Source: Alcaligenes ammonioxydans (GTDB lineage: Bacteria > Pseudomonadota > Gammaproteobacteria > Burkholderiales > Burkholderiaceae_B). From it: DNA of 64,000 bases. The position numbers were made by a program, and so were the translations under genes. The stretch is from contig NZ_CP049362.1 in assembly GCF_019343455.1 (NCBI RefSeq), forward strand, positions 1,426,001 through 1,490,000, written 5' to 3'. The notes beneath the pieces are model-generated. The model saw only the letters and a program-made list of their open reading frames with translations. It made no database searches and was not told the origin of the DNA. Below are positions 26,177 through 33,937 of this stretch, in pieces (the first letter of the stretch is position 1; each line of letters begins with the position of its first letter).

Positions 26177-26453
26177 GGCTTTTATGAGGTTTTCAGTGCC
26201 TCCGGCCAGGGCCGGAATGGGCGCTGAACCAGATGGGAGCGGGGTTTGAAGGAGCACTGGGTGCCAAGCCCGGCAGGTAGTGGTGCGAGAATATCGGGGC
26301 CTGAGCCTGTGGGGCCTGCATACCGACGACGTTACCCTGTTTTTCATGAACGCAGTCTGAATGAAAATCTCAGAACAGGTTCAGATAGTGGTGCTCATAA
26401 TAAGGCCAGGCTTGTATGAACAAGCCTGACTTTCCTACTCAAGGAGCTTTATC

Positions 26454-26684
26454 ATGAAACGCTCGACATTGATTTGTACTGCACTGATAAGCGTGACGGG
26501 TGCCTTGGCCGGTACAAGCGCAATGGCCCAAAAGCCAGCGCCCATGCCCCATGCCCCCGCCCATACTGCCACGACGACGGCCCCCAAGGCCAAAGCTCCG
26601 GAGGCTCCCAAGGCGACCGCGGCTCGTGCCGCTCATAAACCCACCAGCCACACGCCTGCCAAACACACGAAACCTACTCGATGA
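26454..26684 (+). CDS. small secreted Ala/Pro/Lys/His-rich protein
   Basis: A well-placed AAGGAG precedes the ATG. The 76-aa product has a signal peptide (cleavage near SAMAQ) and a mature chain of about 50 residues made almost only of Ala, Pro, Lys, His and Thr (APKAKAPEAPKATAARAAHKP and similar). It is basic, disordered and lacks Cys. It may be a cell-wall or nucleic-acid-binding small protein, but I recognise no family. A strong terminator follows, supporting a real gene. Confidence 0.65.
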   Translation: MKRSTLICTALISVTGALAGTSAMAQKPAPMPHAPAHTATTTAPKAKAPEAPKATAARAAHKPTSHTPAKHTKPTR

Positions 26685-26738
26685 GCACGTCATCTGGCGC
26701 CGTTCTGACAGAACCCGTGCCGCGTTCACGTTTCCTAT

Positions 26739-26767
26739 GGGTCAGGCCTTGCCTGGCCCCTTTTTTT
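26739..26767 (+). terminator. terminator of the small basic secreted protein gene
   Basis: GGGTCAGGC (26739-26747) pairs with GCCTGGCCC (26751-26759), followed by seven T. Confidence 0.85.
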
Positions 26768-26789
26768 GTCCAGAGCGAGCGAGTACCAA

Positions 26790-26815
26790 CAAAAAAGCCC
26801 GCGCGATGGCGGGCT
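26790..26815 (-). terminator. terminator of the tRNA gene
   Basis: On the minus strand AGCCCGC (26809-26815) and GCGGGCT (26796-26802) form a stem followed by T6. It lies 78 bp past the tRNA 3' end and suits a single-gene tRNA transcript. Confidence 0.7.
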
Positions 26816-26892
26816 ACCGGCGAGGGCGTCAAATTTTCCCCCACTATTATTTTGCGCGAGATTCCAAATTCTCATGAAACCCGCAAGTTATT

Positions 26893-26971
<79 letters not shown>

Positions 26972-27142
26972 AACAAGTCCGCAATTATTACATAAAGTCC
27001 TTGTTTGTGCCTAGCGTGGCCAGTTGTCGAGCCGGACTTTCAACTGTTTGTAAAATGAACAGTATTTTCTCGCGATTGGTAGCACCTTGTTGTCGATCCT
27101 TGTAGCACAATGAGCGCGTCTTTCACCCGGGGAAATAAAATT

Positions 27143-27298
27143 ATGAGAACCCTTCTTGTGGCCGTGACCTTGACGGCTATTTTATCTGCCTGTGCCGTCT
27201 ATACGCCCAGAGGCTCTGTCATTGTCGATCCCGATGGCTATGGCGGCTATGGACAACGTCACTGCCCGCCTGGCCAAGCGAAAAAAGGCAATTGCTAG
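27143..27298 (+). CDS. small lipoprotein, 51 aa
   Basis: The ATG at 27143 follows GGGGAAA. The signal peptide ends in the lipobox LSA-Cys, leaving a mature chain of about 34 residues rich in Gly, Tyr and Pro that finishes with HCPPGQAKKGNC. The paired Cys may form a disulfide. This pattern is common among short orphan lipoproteins of Burkholderiales; no function is known. The ORF from 27110 begins with unrelated residues and is not the start. Confidence 0.7.
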   Translation: MRTLLVAVTLTAILSACAVYTPRGSVIVDPDGYGGYGQRHCPPGQAKKGNC

Positions 27299-27321
27299 TA
27301 AACGGTGCCGCGTTTGCTGCG

Positions 27322-27642
27322 CTATTTGCGCTGATATCGTTTGCTGCCCGTGCTGGTTTCGCAATAGTGTCCGCCTCGCGGTCCTGTGCAATAAGTCTGG
27401 CTGGAGCAGGGGCAACTGCTGGTGGAGCGCAGGGTTTGAGGGGCGGGCCTGGTGTTGCTTGCTGCAGTACCTGTGTACGCTGGGCAAGACCGTTTGCTGG
27501 CGCTGGCTGAGCCATCGCGACAAACAAAGACTTCCCCTTCGCAATGAGAAATGCCGCCTTTTTTTCCCGAACAAGGGGTGTTTCTTGCCTGCGTATCAAG
27601 AGGGAGTAGGGTCAGGATCAGGCACAAGAATAGCCACTTCAT
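27322..27642 (-). CDS. small secreted Cys-rich protein
   Basis: From the ATG at 27642 (GAGAGA upstream) the product has 106 aa with a signal peptide ending near DTQAR. The mature part shows PCSGKKGGISHCEGEVFVCRDGSASASKRSC, a conserved four-Cys block known from hypothetical proteins in many Proteobacteria, then a Pro/Thr/Ser linker and a second cluster, CPCSSQTYCTGPRGGHYC. Eight Cys suggest a disulfide-stabilised extracytoplasmic protein. It is convergent with the 51-aa lipoprotein gene, 23 bp between stops. Confidence 0.72.
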   Translation of the reverse strand: MKWLFLCLILTLLPLDTQARNTPCSGKKGGISHCEGEVFVCRDGSASASKRSCPAYTGTAASNTRPAPQTLRSTSSCPCSSQTYCTGPRGGHYCETSTGSKRYQRK

Positions 27643-27759
27643 ACTTGTCTCTCGCTGGAAGTCCGTTTTTTGCCCTGGCAATGGCGGTTGGCAGGACACG
27701 GATACAGTAATGATTGTTATGCTCTGCGATAAAGCAGATTTTTATTCATGGATGAGCTC

Positions 27760-28026
27760 ATGCGAATCTTAATGCTTGTTCCCGCATTTTTGTTGGCCGC
27801 TTGCCAAAGTGCCGTACCCACTGAGAAGGTGGGCAGTTACGCCTGGCTGGAAAAGGTGGATCGTCAACTGGCCGTGTCCGATGGCCAGGGACATGGGCCG
27901 GATTACGCCTCGCAGGAATGGTGCAATGTAGTCCATTTCCGTTTGTATGGCCAGATAGCTGAAACCCCCGTGCCGTGTGATCAGGCATGGATGGAGCAGG
28001 TCGATCAGCAGTTGAAAAAACGCTAG
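27760..28026 (+). CDS. small lipoprotein, 88 aa
   Basis: The ATG at 27760 gives a signal MRILMLVPAFLLAACQS with a clear lipobox LAA-Cys. The mature chain (SYAWLEKVDRQLAV, then EWCNVVHFRLYGQIAETPVPCDQAWMEQVDQQLKKR) contains two Cys and two similar W-x-x-x-V-D-x-Q-L elements, perhaps an internal repeat. The family is not recognised. The ribosome site is modest, and an ATG four codons upstream is possible. Confidence 0.7.
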   Translation: MRILMLVPAFLLAACQSAVPTEKVGSYAWLEKVDRQLAVSDGQGHGPDYASQEWCNVVHFRLYGQIAETPVPCDQAWMEQVDQQLKKR

Positions 28027-28169
28027 GCCCTTTATGGGCTTACAAGTAGGGTGGCGAAATGCAAACCCATGCTCTGTCTGTGCTTTGTCTGGCCCTCTCT
28101 CCCCCGCCTTAACCCGATTGCTAGCTTGGGTCATCCATCGTGTGCTCGAATCGAAGTGATGTCATCTCC

Positions 28170-28700
28170 TTAACGCTCCAAGCCGTTAGCCTGATAAAAC
28201 AAGCTCAGTTCGCGCGGGTTGCGCAGCCTGACTTTAGCTAAACTGCTTTTCTCGAAAACAGTCAGGTATTTATGGCGATTGGGCGGGGTGACAATGGCGA
28301 TGTGTCGGATCATGTCCCATTTCAGACGGTCTTTGCTACCTGGCAGCGCACCCTGTCGTTTACGTTCCAACAGGGTGCGCCGAAAATAGCGCAGCAAACT
28401 AGCTGCCGTGGATATTTCCAGCACGATAAAACCGGTGGCCCGTTCCAGACGAGGGGCTAGGTAGCGTGTGTAATTGCCGTCCATCACCCATTGTTCCCGC
28501 GCAATTGCGGCAGCATGTAAGGCGGCAAATTCAGCGTCGGGTCGCGGTACCCAGTCCGTGTGCGGCAGGTGGTAGAGCGGATCCAGGTGGATGGCGGGAA
28601 GTGCAAGCTTGCGTTCGATGGCTTTAGCCAGGGTGGATTTGCCGCTATTGGAGGGGCCCAATATGCAGATGCGCGGGCCCAGTTGTTCAAGAGAAAGCAT
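28170..28700 (-). CDS. P-loop NTPase, adenylate-kinase-like (FlaR/topology-modulation type)
   Basis: From the ATG at 28700 the protein has 176 aa. Walker A GPSNSGKST (15-23) is followed by AKAIERKLALPAIHLDPLYHLPHTDWVPRP and WVMDGNYTRYLAPRLERATGFIVLE, the pattern of small kinases annotated as FlaR or DNA topology modulation proteins. The actual substrate of that group is uncertain. A frame extending to 28769 adds a hydrophobic stretch with no ribosome site and is not preferred. Confidence 0.78.
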   Translation of the reverse strand: MLSLEQLGPRICILGPSNSGKSTLAKAIERKLALPAIHLDPLYHLPHTDWVPRPDAEFAALHAAAIAREQWVMDGNYTRYLAPRLERATGFIVLEISTAASLLRYFRRTLLERKRQGALPGSKDRLKWDMIRHIAIVTPPNRHKYLTVFEKSSLAKVRLRNPRELSLFYQANGLER

Positions 28701-28841
28701 GGTGCAAAAAAAGAGTAGGTTGAACAAAAGTCTTTCGGCTTGCGAATAGGGCTGCCTGATTATCCCCATATCCGCTGTCTGAATGTGACGCTACACTGCT
28801 GGGGTCGCGGCACCGGCCGTTTTTACTTTTTTGTGTCCATC

Positions 28842-29186
28842 ATGGCTAAGATCCTTCCTATCTTGATGTTGGTCGTCTCCAATGTGTTCATGACGATTGC
28901 CTGGTATGGGCATTTGAAGTATCCCAACAGCCCCCTGCTTAAAGTGGTGCTGATCAGTTGGGGCATTGCCCTGGTGGAGTACTGCCTGGCAGTACCGGCT
29001 AATCGTTTAGGACACACCGTCTATAGCGCAGCCCAGTTAAAGACCATGCAGGAGGTGATTACCTTGCTGGTCTTTGTCGTGTTTTCGGTGCTGTATCTCA
29101 AAGAGAGCTTCACACTCAACCATCTGCTGGGCTTTACGTTGATTGGTGCGGGGGCATTTTTTATTTTTTACGGACCCTTGAAGTAG
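28842..29186 (+). CDS. DUF486 (DMT-like) small membrane protein
   Basis: The 114-aa product has four membrane helices (MAKILPILMLVVSNVFMTIAWYGHLKY, VLISWGIALVEYCLAVPANRLGH, ITLLVFVVFSVLYLKESF, LLGFTLIGAGAFFIFYG). YGHLKYP and AVPANRLGH are typical DUF486 signatures. The family lies within the drug/metabolite transporter clan and is usually about 110 aa; its substrate is unknown. The ribosome site is weak. It is divergent from the P-loop gene. Confidence 0.85.
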   Translation: MAKILPILMLVVSNVFMTIAWYGHLKYPNSPLLKVVLISWGIALVEYCLAVPANRLGHTVYSAAQLKTMQEVITLLVFVVFSVLYLKESFTLNHLLGFTLIGAGAFFIFYGPLK

Positions 29187-29211
29187 CCCATAGGGGGCGT
29201 GTCTGTGGCAT

Positions 29212-29315
29212 AAAAAAAAGCCTCGCATGATGCAAGGCCCCAAACCGGATAAATAGGGAGGTGAAAAATGTTATCCGGTCATTCCATACTACGGACGGGC
29301 GGGGGCGCTGACTAG
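29212..29315 (-). ncRNA. candidate small RNA with anti-Shine-Dalgarno loop and intrinsic terminator
   Basis: Read leftward, a 9-bp stem (ACCGGATAA, 29271-29279, with TTATCCGGT, 29244-29252) closes an 18-nt loop containing CACCTCCC, the complement of a perfect Shine-Dalgarno and thus a mimic of the 16S rRNA 3' end. Eight bp further on lies a terminator: GCCTTGCA (29231-29238), loop, TGCGAGGC (29220-29227), then T8 (29212-29219). An extended -10, TGnTATGCT with TATGCT at 29322-29327, would start RNA near 29315, giving about 104 nt. No -35 is evident. No protein gene uses this terminator. Anti-SD-loop sRNAs (toxic RNAs of Betaproteobacteria, cuckoo RNAs of Alphaproteobacteria) have the same logic. 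Confidence 0.6.
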
Positions 29316-29368
29316 GTTCAAAGCATAGCAGTGAGTAACTATTTGTGGCTCATGCGCATAACGTTGTC

Positions 29369-29388
29369 AGACCCAGGGGAATGGGTCT
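29369..29388. other. short hairpin in the 29.2-29.5 kb gap
   Basis: AGACCCA (29369-29375) and TGGGTCT (29382-29388) form a stem with a 6-nt loop. It lies upstream of the candidate sRNA. No role is apparent. Confidence 0.35.
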
Positions 29389-29440
29389 GGGTCTAAGCAT
29401 GCCGCTCCATCACAAGTTCCGAAGCTGCCTCAACAATAAA

Positions 29441-29472
29441 CCCCAAGGCCGAAGCAAACTCCAGCCTTGGGG
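29441..29472 (-). terminator. terminator of the META/DUF4377 lipoprotein gene
   Basis: On the minus strand CCCCAAGGC and GCCTTGGGG (29464-29472 with 29441-29449) form a 9-bp stem with a 14-nt loop, then TTTATTGTT. It lies 42 bp after the stop. Confidence 0.65.
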
Positions 29473-29514
29473 CAGGTGAACCGATTTCTGGCTCGTTCAG
29501 TCGGGGCGAGCCCC

Positions 29515-30330
29515 TTACTGGCTGACTTGCTCAGACTCCACGACCATGTCCAGCACGTCGGCCTTGGATGAGGCGTCGGCGGGCACATTCTTTAGTTCAT
29601 ACCGATTGATGCGCAGTACGTTACGCACGCCAGGGGTATGGGTGTAGCCTTCGATATCACCGTAGTAATACATCCATTCACCGGTATGGGTTTTGACGCC
29701 TGCATCGTTATATTGAATTTCTCGTACTTTCAGGCACTGATAGTTTGGCATCATGGGGTGTGAACATGCCTCGCGCTGAGCCGCCACTTCCAGAAACACG
29801 CGGGTGGGTTCGCTGCCGTAACGGGTGGAAGCTGTCGGTTCACCCTTCAGGCGCCATTTGGTACCGTCCTTGAAGTTCAGGGTCAGAACGGGGGCGGGGT
29901 TGTCCGGGGCGGAATCCGCCTTGGCCATGCTCCAATCTGTTGCCGTCGGAAGCAGTTTGCCCACGGCCTGCTCATTGCGCATCAGCTCGGGGTCTGAACA
30001 CATTTTCATCGTGCTCACGGGCGAGGTAAACGTGATCTTGGAGCCCTTGATGGTGTAGCCGCTACCCAGAACATTGCACAGATTGTCTACTGACATCATG
30101 TTGTCGGTGAAATTCAGGGTAACTGGCTCTCCGTTTGCACCCGTTATGCCAGGGGCTTGCTGGCCACTTTTGTCGGCGGTCGCAAACAGGCGCCAGTGGT
30201 AAGCCTGTAAAGAGTTTTCTTTGTCCATCTGGCGCTCGGAAGGGGCGGTATTGCTGCTGTTTGGAGCCGCACAGGCGGCCAGACCCATTAAGGCCAGTGA
30301 ACCAATCGTCAACTTGAGGGTTTTTGTCAT
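29515..30330 (-). CDS. META and DUF4377 domain lipoprotein (HslJ-like)
   Basis: The 271-aa protein has a lipoprotein signal ending LAA-Cys. The META domain (residues about 40-150; LQAYHWRLFATADKSGQ, VTLNFTDNMMSVDNLCNVLGSGYTIKGSKITF) resembles HslJ, a heat-inducible envelope protein. The C-terminal third (REIQYNDAGVKTHTGEWMYYYGDIEGYTHTPGVRNVLRINRYEL) fits DUF4377. This pair is a known arrangement of unknown function, probably periplasmic and stress-related. It is transcribed alone. Confidence 0.82.
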   Translation of the reverse strand: MTKTLKLTIGSLALMGLAACAAPNSSNTAPSERQMDKENSLQAYHWRLFATADKSGQQAPGITGANGEPVTLNFTDNMMSVDNLCNVLGSGYTIKGSKITFTSPVSTMKMCSDPELMRNEQAVGKLLPTATDWSMAKADSAPDNPAPVLTLNFKDGTKWRLKGEPTASTRYGSEPTRVFLEVAAQREACSHPMMPNYQCLKVREIQYNDAGVKTHTGEWMYYYGDIEGYTHTPGVRNVLRINRYELKNVPADASSKADVLDMVVESEQVSQ

Positions 30331-30436
30331 GGGTGGTTTCCTTGATGAGTCATTGGGCTACCGGATGGGGTAGCCCTGGGTTGAAAATAGGCAGTCAGGG
30401 TGGGAGTGGCCGGATCGGTCAGTCCCCGCTGCCGGT

Positions 30437-31144
30437 TCAAGATTGAGGCAAAGCCTGTATCTGATTATCGAGACTTTCGCGCAAGGAATCTGGCAAGGAT
30501 AGTAAACGTGCCAGCTCGTCCAGATAGGCGCGTTCCATATAGCTTTGTTCATCAATCACCAGAGCGCTGGTCAGATAAATTTCGGCCGACATCTCGGGGG
30601 TCTGAGCCAATTGGGCAATGGCCTGAGGATCGACAGGTTTGTGCAGTTCTTGCGAGAACCAGTGACGGGCCTGCTCGGGGGCGGGCATCTTGTTGATCTC
30701 TGCATCGATCAGTTCACGCTCGGCATCACCAATATGACCATCTGCCTTGGCAGCGGACACCAGGGCGGCCAGGATGACCATGGCGTGCGTGTCGGCTTGC
30801 CCAGTGGCTGCCACTGGTAGCGGCGCGGCCGGAACAGCTTGCACTGGCGCGGGTGTCGCTTGCTTACCCGCATTCTGTTCCTGCCAGTTTTGATAGACTT
30901 TGACGGCCAGCGCGCCCAGCGCGGCTGCTCCCCCATAGGCAGCCATGGAGCCGCCCATTTTGCGGAATTTTTTGTTGCCCAGCAGTACGCCCAGAACGCC
31001 GCCAACTACGGCGCCGCCGCCAAAACCGCTGGCCTGCTCACTCAGTTTTTTCCCCAGTCCGGAAGAATTCAACTGACCTTGGCCCTGTTTCAGCGCGCCT
31101 TGGCCGCTTTGCAGAATTTGTTGCAACATTTGCTGTAGTGACAT
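30437..31144 (-). CDS. YebE-like DUF533 protein with TerB-type fold
   Basis: The 235-aa protein starts with a Gln- and Gly-rich stretch and a glycine-zipper-like membrane segment (GGGAVVGGVLGVLLGNKKFRKMGGSMAAYGGAAALGALAVKVY, about 36-80). The C-terminal half (AMVILAALVSAAKADGHIGDAERELIDAEINK, then EIYLTSALVIDEQSYMERAYLDELARLLSLPDSL) is the helical, metal-binding TerB-like domain with its DGHI and E-rich loops. Inner-membrane YebE proteins have this structure. Function is unknown; envelope stress is a guess. Confidence 0.85.
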   Translation of the reverse strand: MSLQQMLQQILQSGQGALKQGQGQLNSSGLGKKLSEQASGFGGGAVVGGVLGVLLGNKKFRKMGGSMAAYGGAAALGALAVKVYQNWQEQNAGKQATPAPVQAVPAAPLPVAATGQADTHAMVILAALVSAAKADGHIGDAERELIDAEINKMPAPEQARHWFSQELHKPVDPQAIAQLAQTPEMSAEIYLTSALVIDEQSYMERAYLDELARLLSLPDSLRESLDNQIQALPQS

Positions 31145-31354
31145 GGATTCGCTCTATCAGAGGTAAACAGTAGCTTCGTTATAAACTACTTTATTAGGTA
31201 AGCCCGCGTACAATTGTAAGCAGACCTGCCGAAGAAGATGCCCTAAGAGGACACGTGCGGCACGGAGAATTTGCTATCGTATGTCCAGATCAATCCATAT
31301 AGGCGCGGGCGCGCCGATATCAAGGGGGGAAGGGCTTAACTCGCTCTGCATATT

Positions 31355-32506
31355 ATGAAACTGACACGCACTGTCTTTGCTTTATCCGTTGCGCTGGCTG
31401 CCCTGGCCGCTCCGGCCCATTCCCAAGTCAAAATCGGCGTTATCGCTTCGGCGACCGGGCCGACGGCGGTCGTCGGTTTGCCACAGCGCAATACGGTTCC
31501 TTTGCTGCCGACCAAGATGGGGGATCTGACGGTGGAGTACATCTCCATGGATGATGCCAGTGATCCGAATCAAACGGTGACCTTGTTCAAGAAAATGATC
31601 TCCGAGGACAAGATCGATGCCTTGATTGGGCCGACAGGCTCGCCCAATGCCATGGGGCTGATTCAGTTTGCGGCCGATTCGGGCACGCCGGTATTGGCCC
31701 CGGTGGGTGCGGCCTCGGTGGTGCTGCCCATGACCGAGCAGAAAAAGTGGATTTTCAAGACCACGCAAAATGATGACATCATTGCGCAGGCCCTGGTCAA
31801 GCATATGGTCGACAATGGTGTGAAGACCGCAGGTTTTCTGGGTTTCAACGATGCGTATGGCGAGAGCTGGCTGACGGTGTTCAAAGAGCTGGCCGAGGCG
31901 AACAATATCGACATTGTGGCGACCGAACGTTATGTGCGCTCGGACACGTCGGTCACCGGCCAGGCCTTGAAGATTTACGCGGCCAAACCGGATGCGGTGC
32001 TGGTTGCAGGTACGGGTGCTGCGGCGGTGTTGCCCCAGGTGACCCTGGTCAAACAGGGTTACAAAGGGCAGATTTATCAAACACACGGGGCTGCTTTACC
32101 GGCTTTTCTGAGTCTGGGCGGCGAACAGGTGGAGGGGACGATTCTGGCAGCCAGCCTGATGCTGGTCTTGCCAGAGATTGCGGACAGCAATCCAGCCAAA
32201 CCCATTGCGCAGGACTATATCCAGCGTTATACCGAACGCTACGGTCAGGCTCCTGCTACCTTTGGCGCCAATGTGTATGACGCGGGTCTGTTGCTGGAGA
32301 AGGCGGTTCCGGTTGCTGCTGCCAAGGCCAAGCCCGGCACCCCCGAGTTTCGTTCCGCTTTGCGTGATGCTCTGGAGCAAACGCGTGATCTGATCGCTAC
32401 GCAAGGTGTCTATACGATGACGCCTGAAGATCACAGTGGCTTTGACGAGCGTGGGCGTGAGCTGATTACGGTGCGTGACGGCCAGTGGCGTTTGCTCAAG
32501 CCCTAA
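31355..32506 (+). CDS. orphan branched-chain amino acid-type ABC substrate-binding protein
   Basis: The 383-aa product has a signal peptide ending near PAHSQ and a LivJ-like bilobal fold (KIGVIASATGPTAVVGLPQRNTVPLLP, DKIDALIGPTGSPNAMGLIQFAADSGTPVLAPVGA, AGFLGFNDAYGESW). Periplasmic proteins of this group bind amino acids, aromatic acids or amides. No permease or ATPase gene is near, so it must serve a distant transporter or act as a sensor. It is monocistronic with its own terminator. Confidence 0.86.
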   Translation: MKLTRTVFALSVALAALAAPAHSQVKIGVIASATGPTAVVGLPQRNTVPLLPTKMGDLTVEYISMDDASDPNQTVTLFKKMISEDKIDALIGPTGSPNAMGLIQFAADSGTPVLAPVGAASVVLPMTEQKKWIFKTTQNDDIIAQALVKHMVDNGVKTAGFLGFNDAYGESWLTVFKELAEANNIDIVATERYVRSDTSVTGQALKIYAAKPDAVLVAGTGAAAVLPQVTLVKQGYKGQIYQTHGAALPAFLSLGGEQVEGTILAASLMLVLPEIADSNPAKPIAQDYIQRYTERYGQAPATFGANVYDAGLLLEKAVPVAAAKAKPGTPEFRSALRDALEQTRDLIATQGVYTMTPEDHSGFDERGRELITVRDGQWRLLKP

Positions 32507-32524
32507 GAAACAAGCCTTACGATG

Positions 32525-32552
32525 AAAAAACGCGGCTCGGGCCGCGTTTTTT
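32525..32552 (+). terminator. intrinsic terminator after the orphan binding protein gene
   Basis: CGCGGC (32531-32536) pairs with GCCGCG (32541-32546), with A6 before and T6 after, so it is bidirectional. Confidence 0.88.
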
Positions 32553-32584
32553 CTGGTTAAAGACTGCAGAACAAGCCAGCCTGT

Positions 32585-32851
32585 TCAAGTCGCTTGGTTG
32601 GGCAGGCTGAGCAAAATGTGAGGCTCTTCAACTTCCAGCTCTGTTTTCAGGTACTTGGAACCAAAACGGCTAAGCGCCACGATCAGTTTGGCGGGAATGC
32701 CATCCAGCAAAATGTAGTAGTCCTGCTGGCCTTGCTCGATATGTCGGACAACCTCGGGTTGTGAGTGTTGCCAGCCTGCGCCTCCAAGATGGGTGATTCG
32801 TTCGTAAGGGTCCCGACGCATATCTTTCGTGACGTATGCAACCTCGATCAT
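32585..32851 (-). CDS. DUF3892-like protein
   Basis: From the ATG at 32851, preceded by GAGGTGG, the product has 88 aa. The pattern RITHLGGAGWQHSQPEVVRHIEQGQQDYYILLDGIPAKLIVALSRFGSKYLKTELEVEEPHILLSLP matches the DUF3892 layout (I-T-H-I-G-G, W, IE-x-G, KYLKTE). Its function is unknown. A longer frame to 32914 exists but lacks a ribosome site. It is convergent with the binding protein gene. Confidence 0.75.
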   Translation of the reverse strand: MIEVAYVTKDMRRDPYERITHLGGAGWQHSQPEVVRHIEQGQQDYYILLDGIPAKLIVALSRFGSKYLKTELEVEEPHILLSLPNQAT

Positions 32852-32938
32852 TTGCCACCTCATGAAGTTCTTGTTGGGACCTTCATCATTGGGCATATGC
32901 CGGTTGGCAGCCATTAGGGATTTTACGAAGCTTAAGAC

Positions 32939-33595
32939 TTAGACTTTCAAGGCCTTGATTAAATAGGGGTCCAGATCCGGCTGGCGCAGCAGCCAGTTTT
33001 TATAGTCTTGTGGCACATCGGCAATGGCCATGCCCTTGTGCTTGCCAAAGTGCAGTGTGGTCGGGATACGAGCGTGTTCAGAGAGCTGCCATAACTGCTC
33101 CCAAGTATGAATATTCTGGGTCAGGCCCAACAGATGCTGCAGAAGCGACAGACAATTGCGCACATCTGCCAATGCACTGTGCGCATGACGCAGACGCTCA
33201 CGCGCGTTGGCGCGGTCAATATGATAGATCAGGGCAGATTGGCTGTAGCTGTCCAGTCCTGGTATCAAGTGACGGGCCAGGGCCAGCGTGCAAATGCGCT
33301 TGACCGCCGGGTAAGCGGCCACACCCCAGTCATAATCGACGTTATGACCAATAATGTATTGGGTGTCGGCAGGCAGCTTGAACTCGGTATGAGAAGGGCA
33401 GTCTTGTAGCTCTTCGTCGTAAATGTGGTGCGTGGCCAGAGCGCCCAGAGTATTGGGCTCATCGGGTCGGTAGCGTTGTTCGAACTCTTCGTTGACCAGC
33501 AAGAAGACAGGGTCGCTCAAACGCAGCCAGGCCGCCTCAATCACTTGAGGTTTGGCGGAGCCGGTGGTTTCAGTATCAAACAGCAGGGCAGACAT
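32939..33595 (-). CDS. ExoX-like 3'-5' exonuclease with C-terminal DUF3820 domain
   Basis: The 218-aa protein begins with exonuclease motif I FDTETTG (Asp and Glu for Mg2+), followed by IIGHNVDYDWGVA (motif II region) and HSALADVRNCLSLL (motif III with His and Asp), that is, a DEDDh nuclease of the exodeoxyribonuclease X kind. The last 50 residues, TTLHFGKHKGMAIADVPQDYKNWLLRQPDLDPYL, are a DUF3820 module. The TTG at 33601 is two codons upstream; the ATG at 33595 is preferred. It may trim DNA ends in repair. Confidence 0.85.
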   Translation of the reverse strand: MSALLFDTETTGSAKPQVIEAAWLRLSDPVFLLVNEEFEQRYRPDEPNTLGALATHHIYDEELQDCPSHTEFKLPADTQYIIGHNVDYDWGVAAYPAVKRICTLALARHLIPGLDSYSQSALIYHIDRANARERLRHAHSALADVRNCLSLLQHLLGLTQNIHTWEQLWQLSEHARIPTTLHFGKHKGMAIADVPQDYKNWLLRQPDLDPYLIKALKV

Positions 33596-33648
33596 ACGCA
33601 ATCGCTAACAGACAAAGCTGTCATGGTAGTGCATGTGTTCTGCTTTGC

Positions 33649-33873
33649 CTATACAGGTTTGAGCCGGAAGCCTTCGGGAATGCCCCAGCGGTTGGTGCGC
33701 AACAGCCAGTGAGTCTGACAGCTCAGGCAACGGTACTGGGTTTCGTGCGCCCCGTCGGCAGAAGGGGGGTGCTGACCGAGTAAGCGCAAATCAGCGTGCG
33801 CTTGGCTGGTGCTTACTCCGTGCGGCAAGGTCAAACACGCCTGGCACAAAGGTGAGGCATAAACTGACGCCAT
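33649..33873 (-). CDS. 74-aa protein with two CxxC pairs (zinc-ribbon-like)
   Basis: The ATG at 33873 has GGGAG 7 nt upstream, while the longer frame to 34074 overlaps the diguanylate cyclase gene. The product has two CxxC pairs, CQAC near residue 10 and CLSC near residue 50, followed by HWLLRTNRWGIPEGFRLKPV. The spacing suits a small zinc ribbon. It lies between ExoX-like and GGDEF genes on the same strand; its partner is unknown. Confidence 0.68.
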   Translation of the reverse strand: MASVYASPLCQACLTLPHGVSTSQAHADLRLLGQHPPSADGAHETQYRCLSCQTHWLLRTNRWGIPEGFRLKPV

Positions 33874-33937
33874 ATTACCGCTCCCTGATGGTTTGTTTCG
33901 TTTTGACACATCAGTATCGGTTTGCTTACGGGTAACG

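Noticed and set aside
29268..29315. 15-codon ORF MLSGHSILRTGGGAD behind a perfect Shine-Dalgarno
   Set aside because: The ribosome site lies in a hairpin loop, the peptide has no sensible features, and the same bases are better explained as the complement of an anti-SD loop in a leftward sRNA with terminator.
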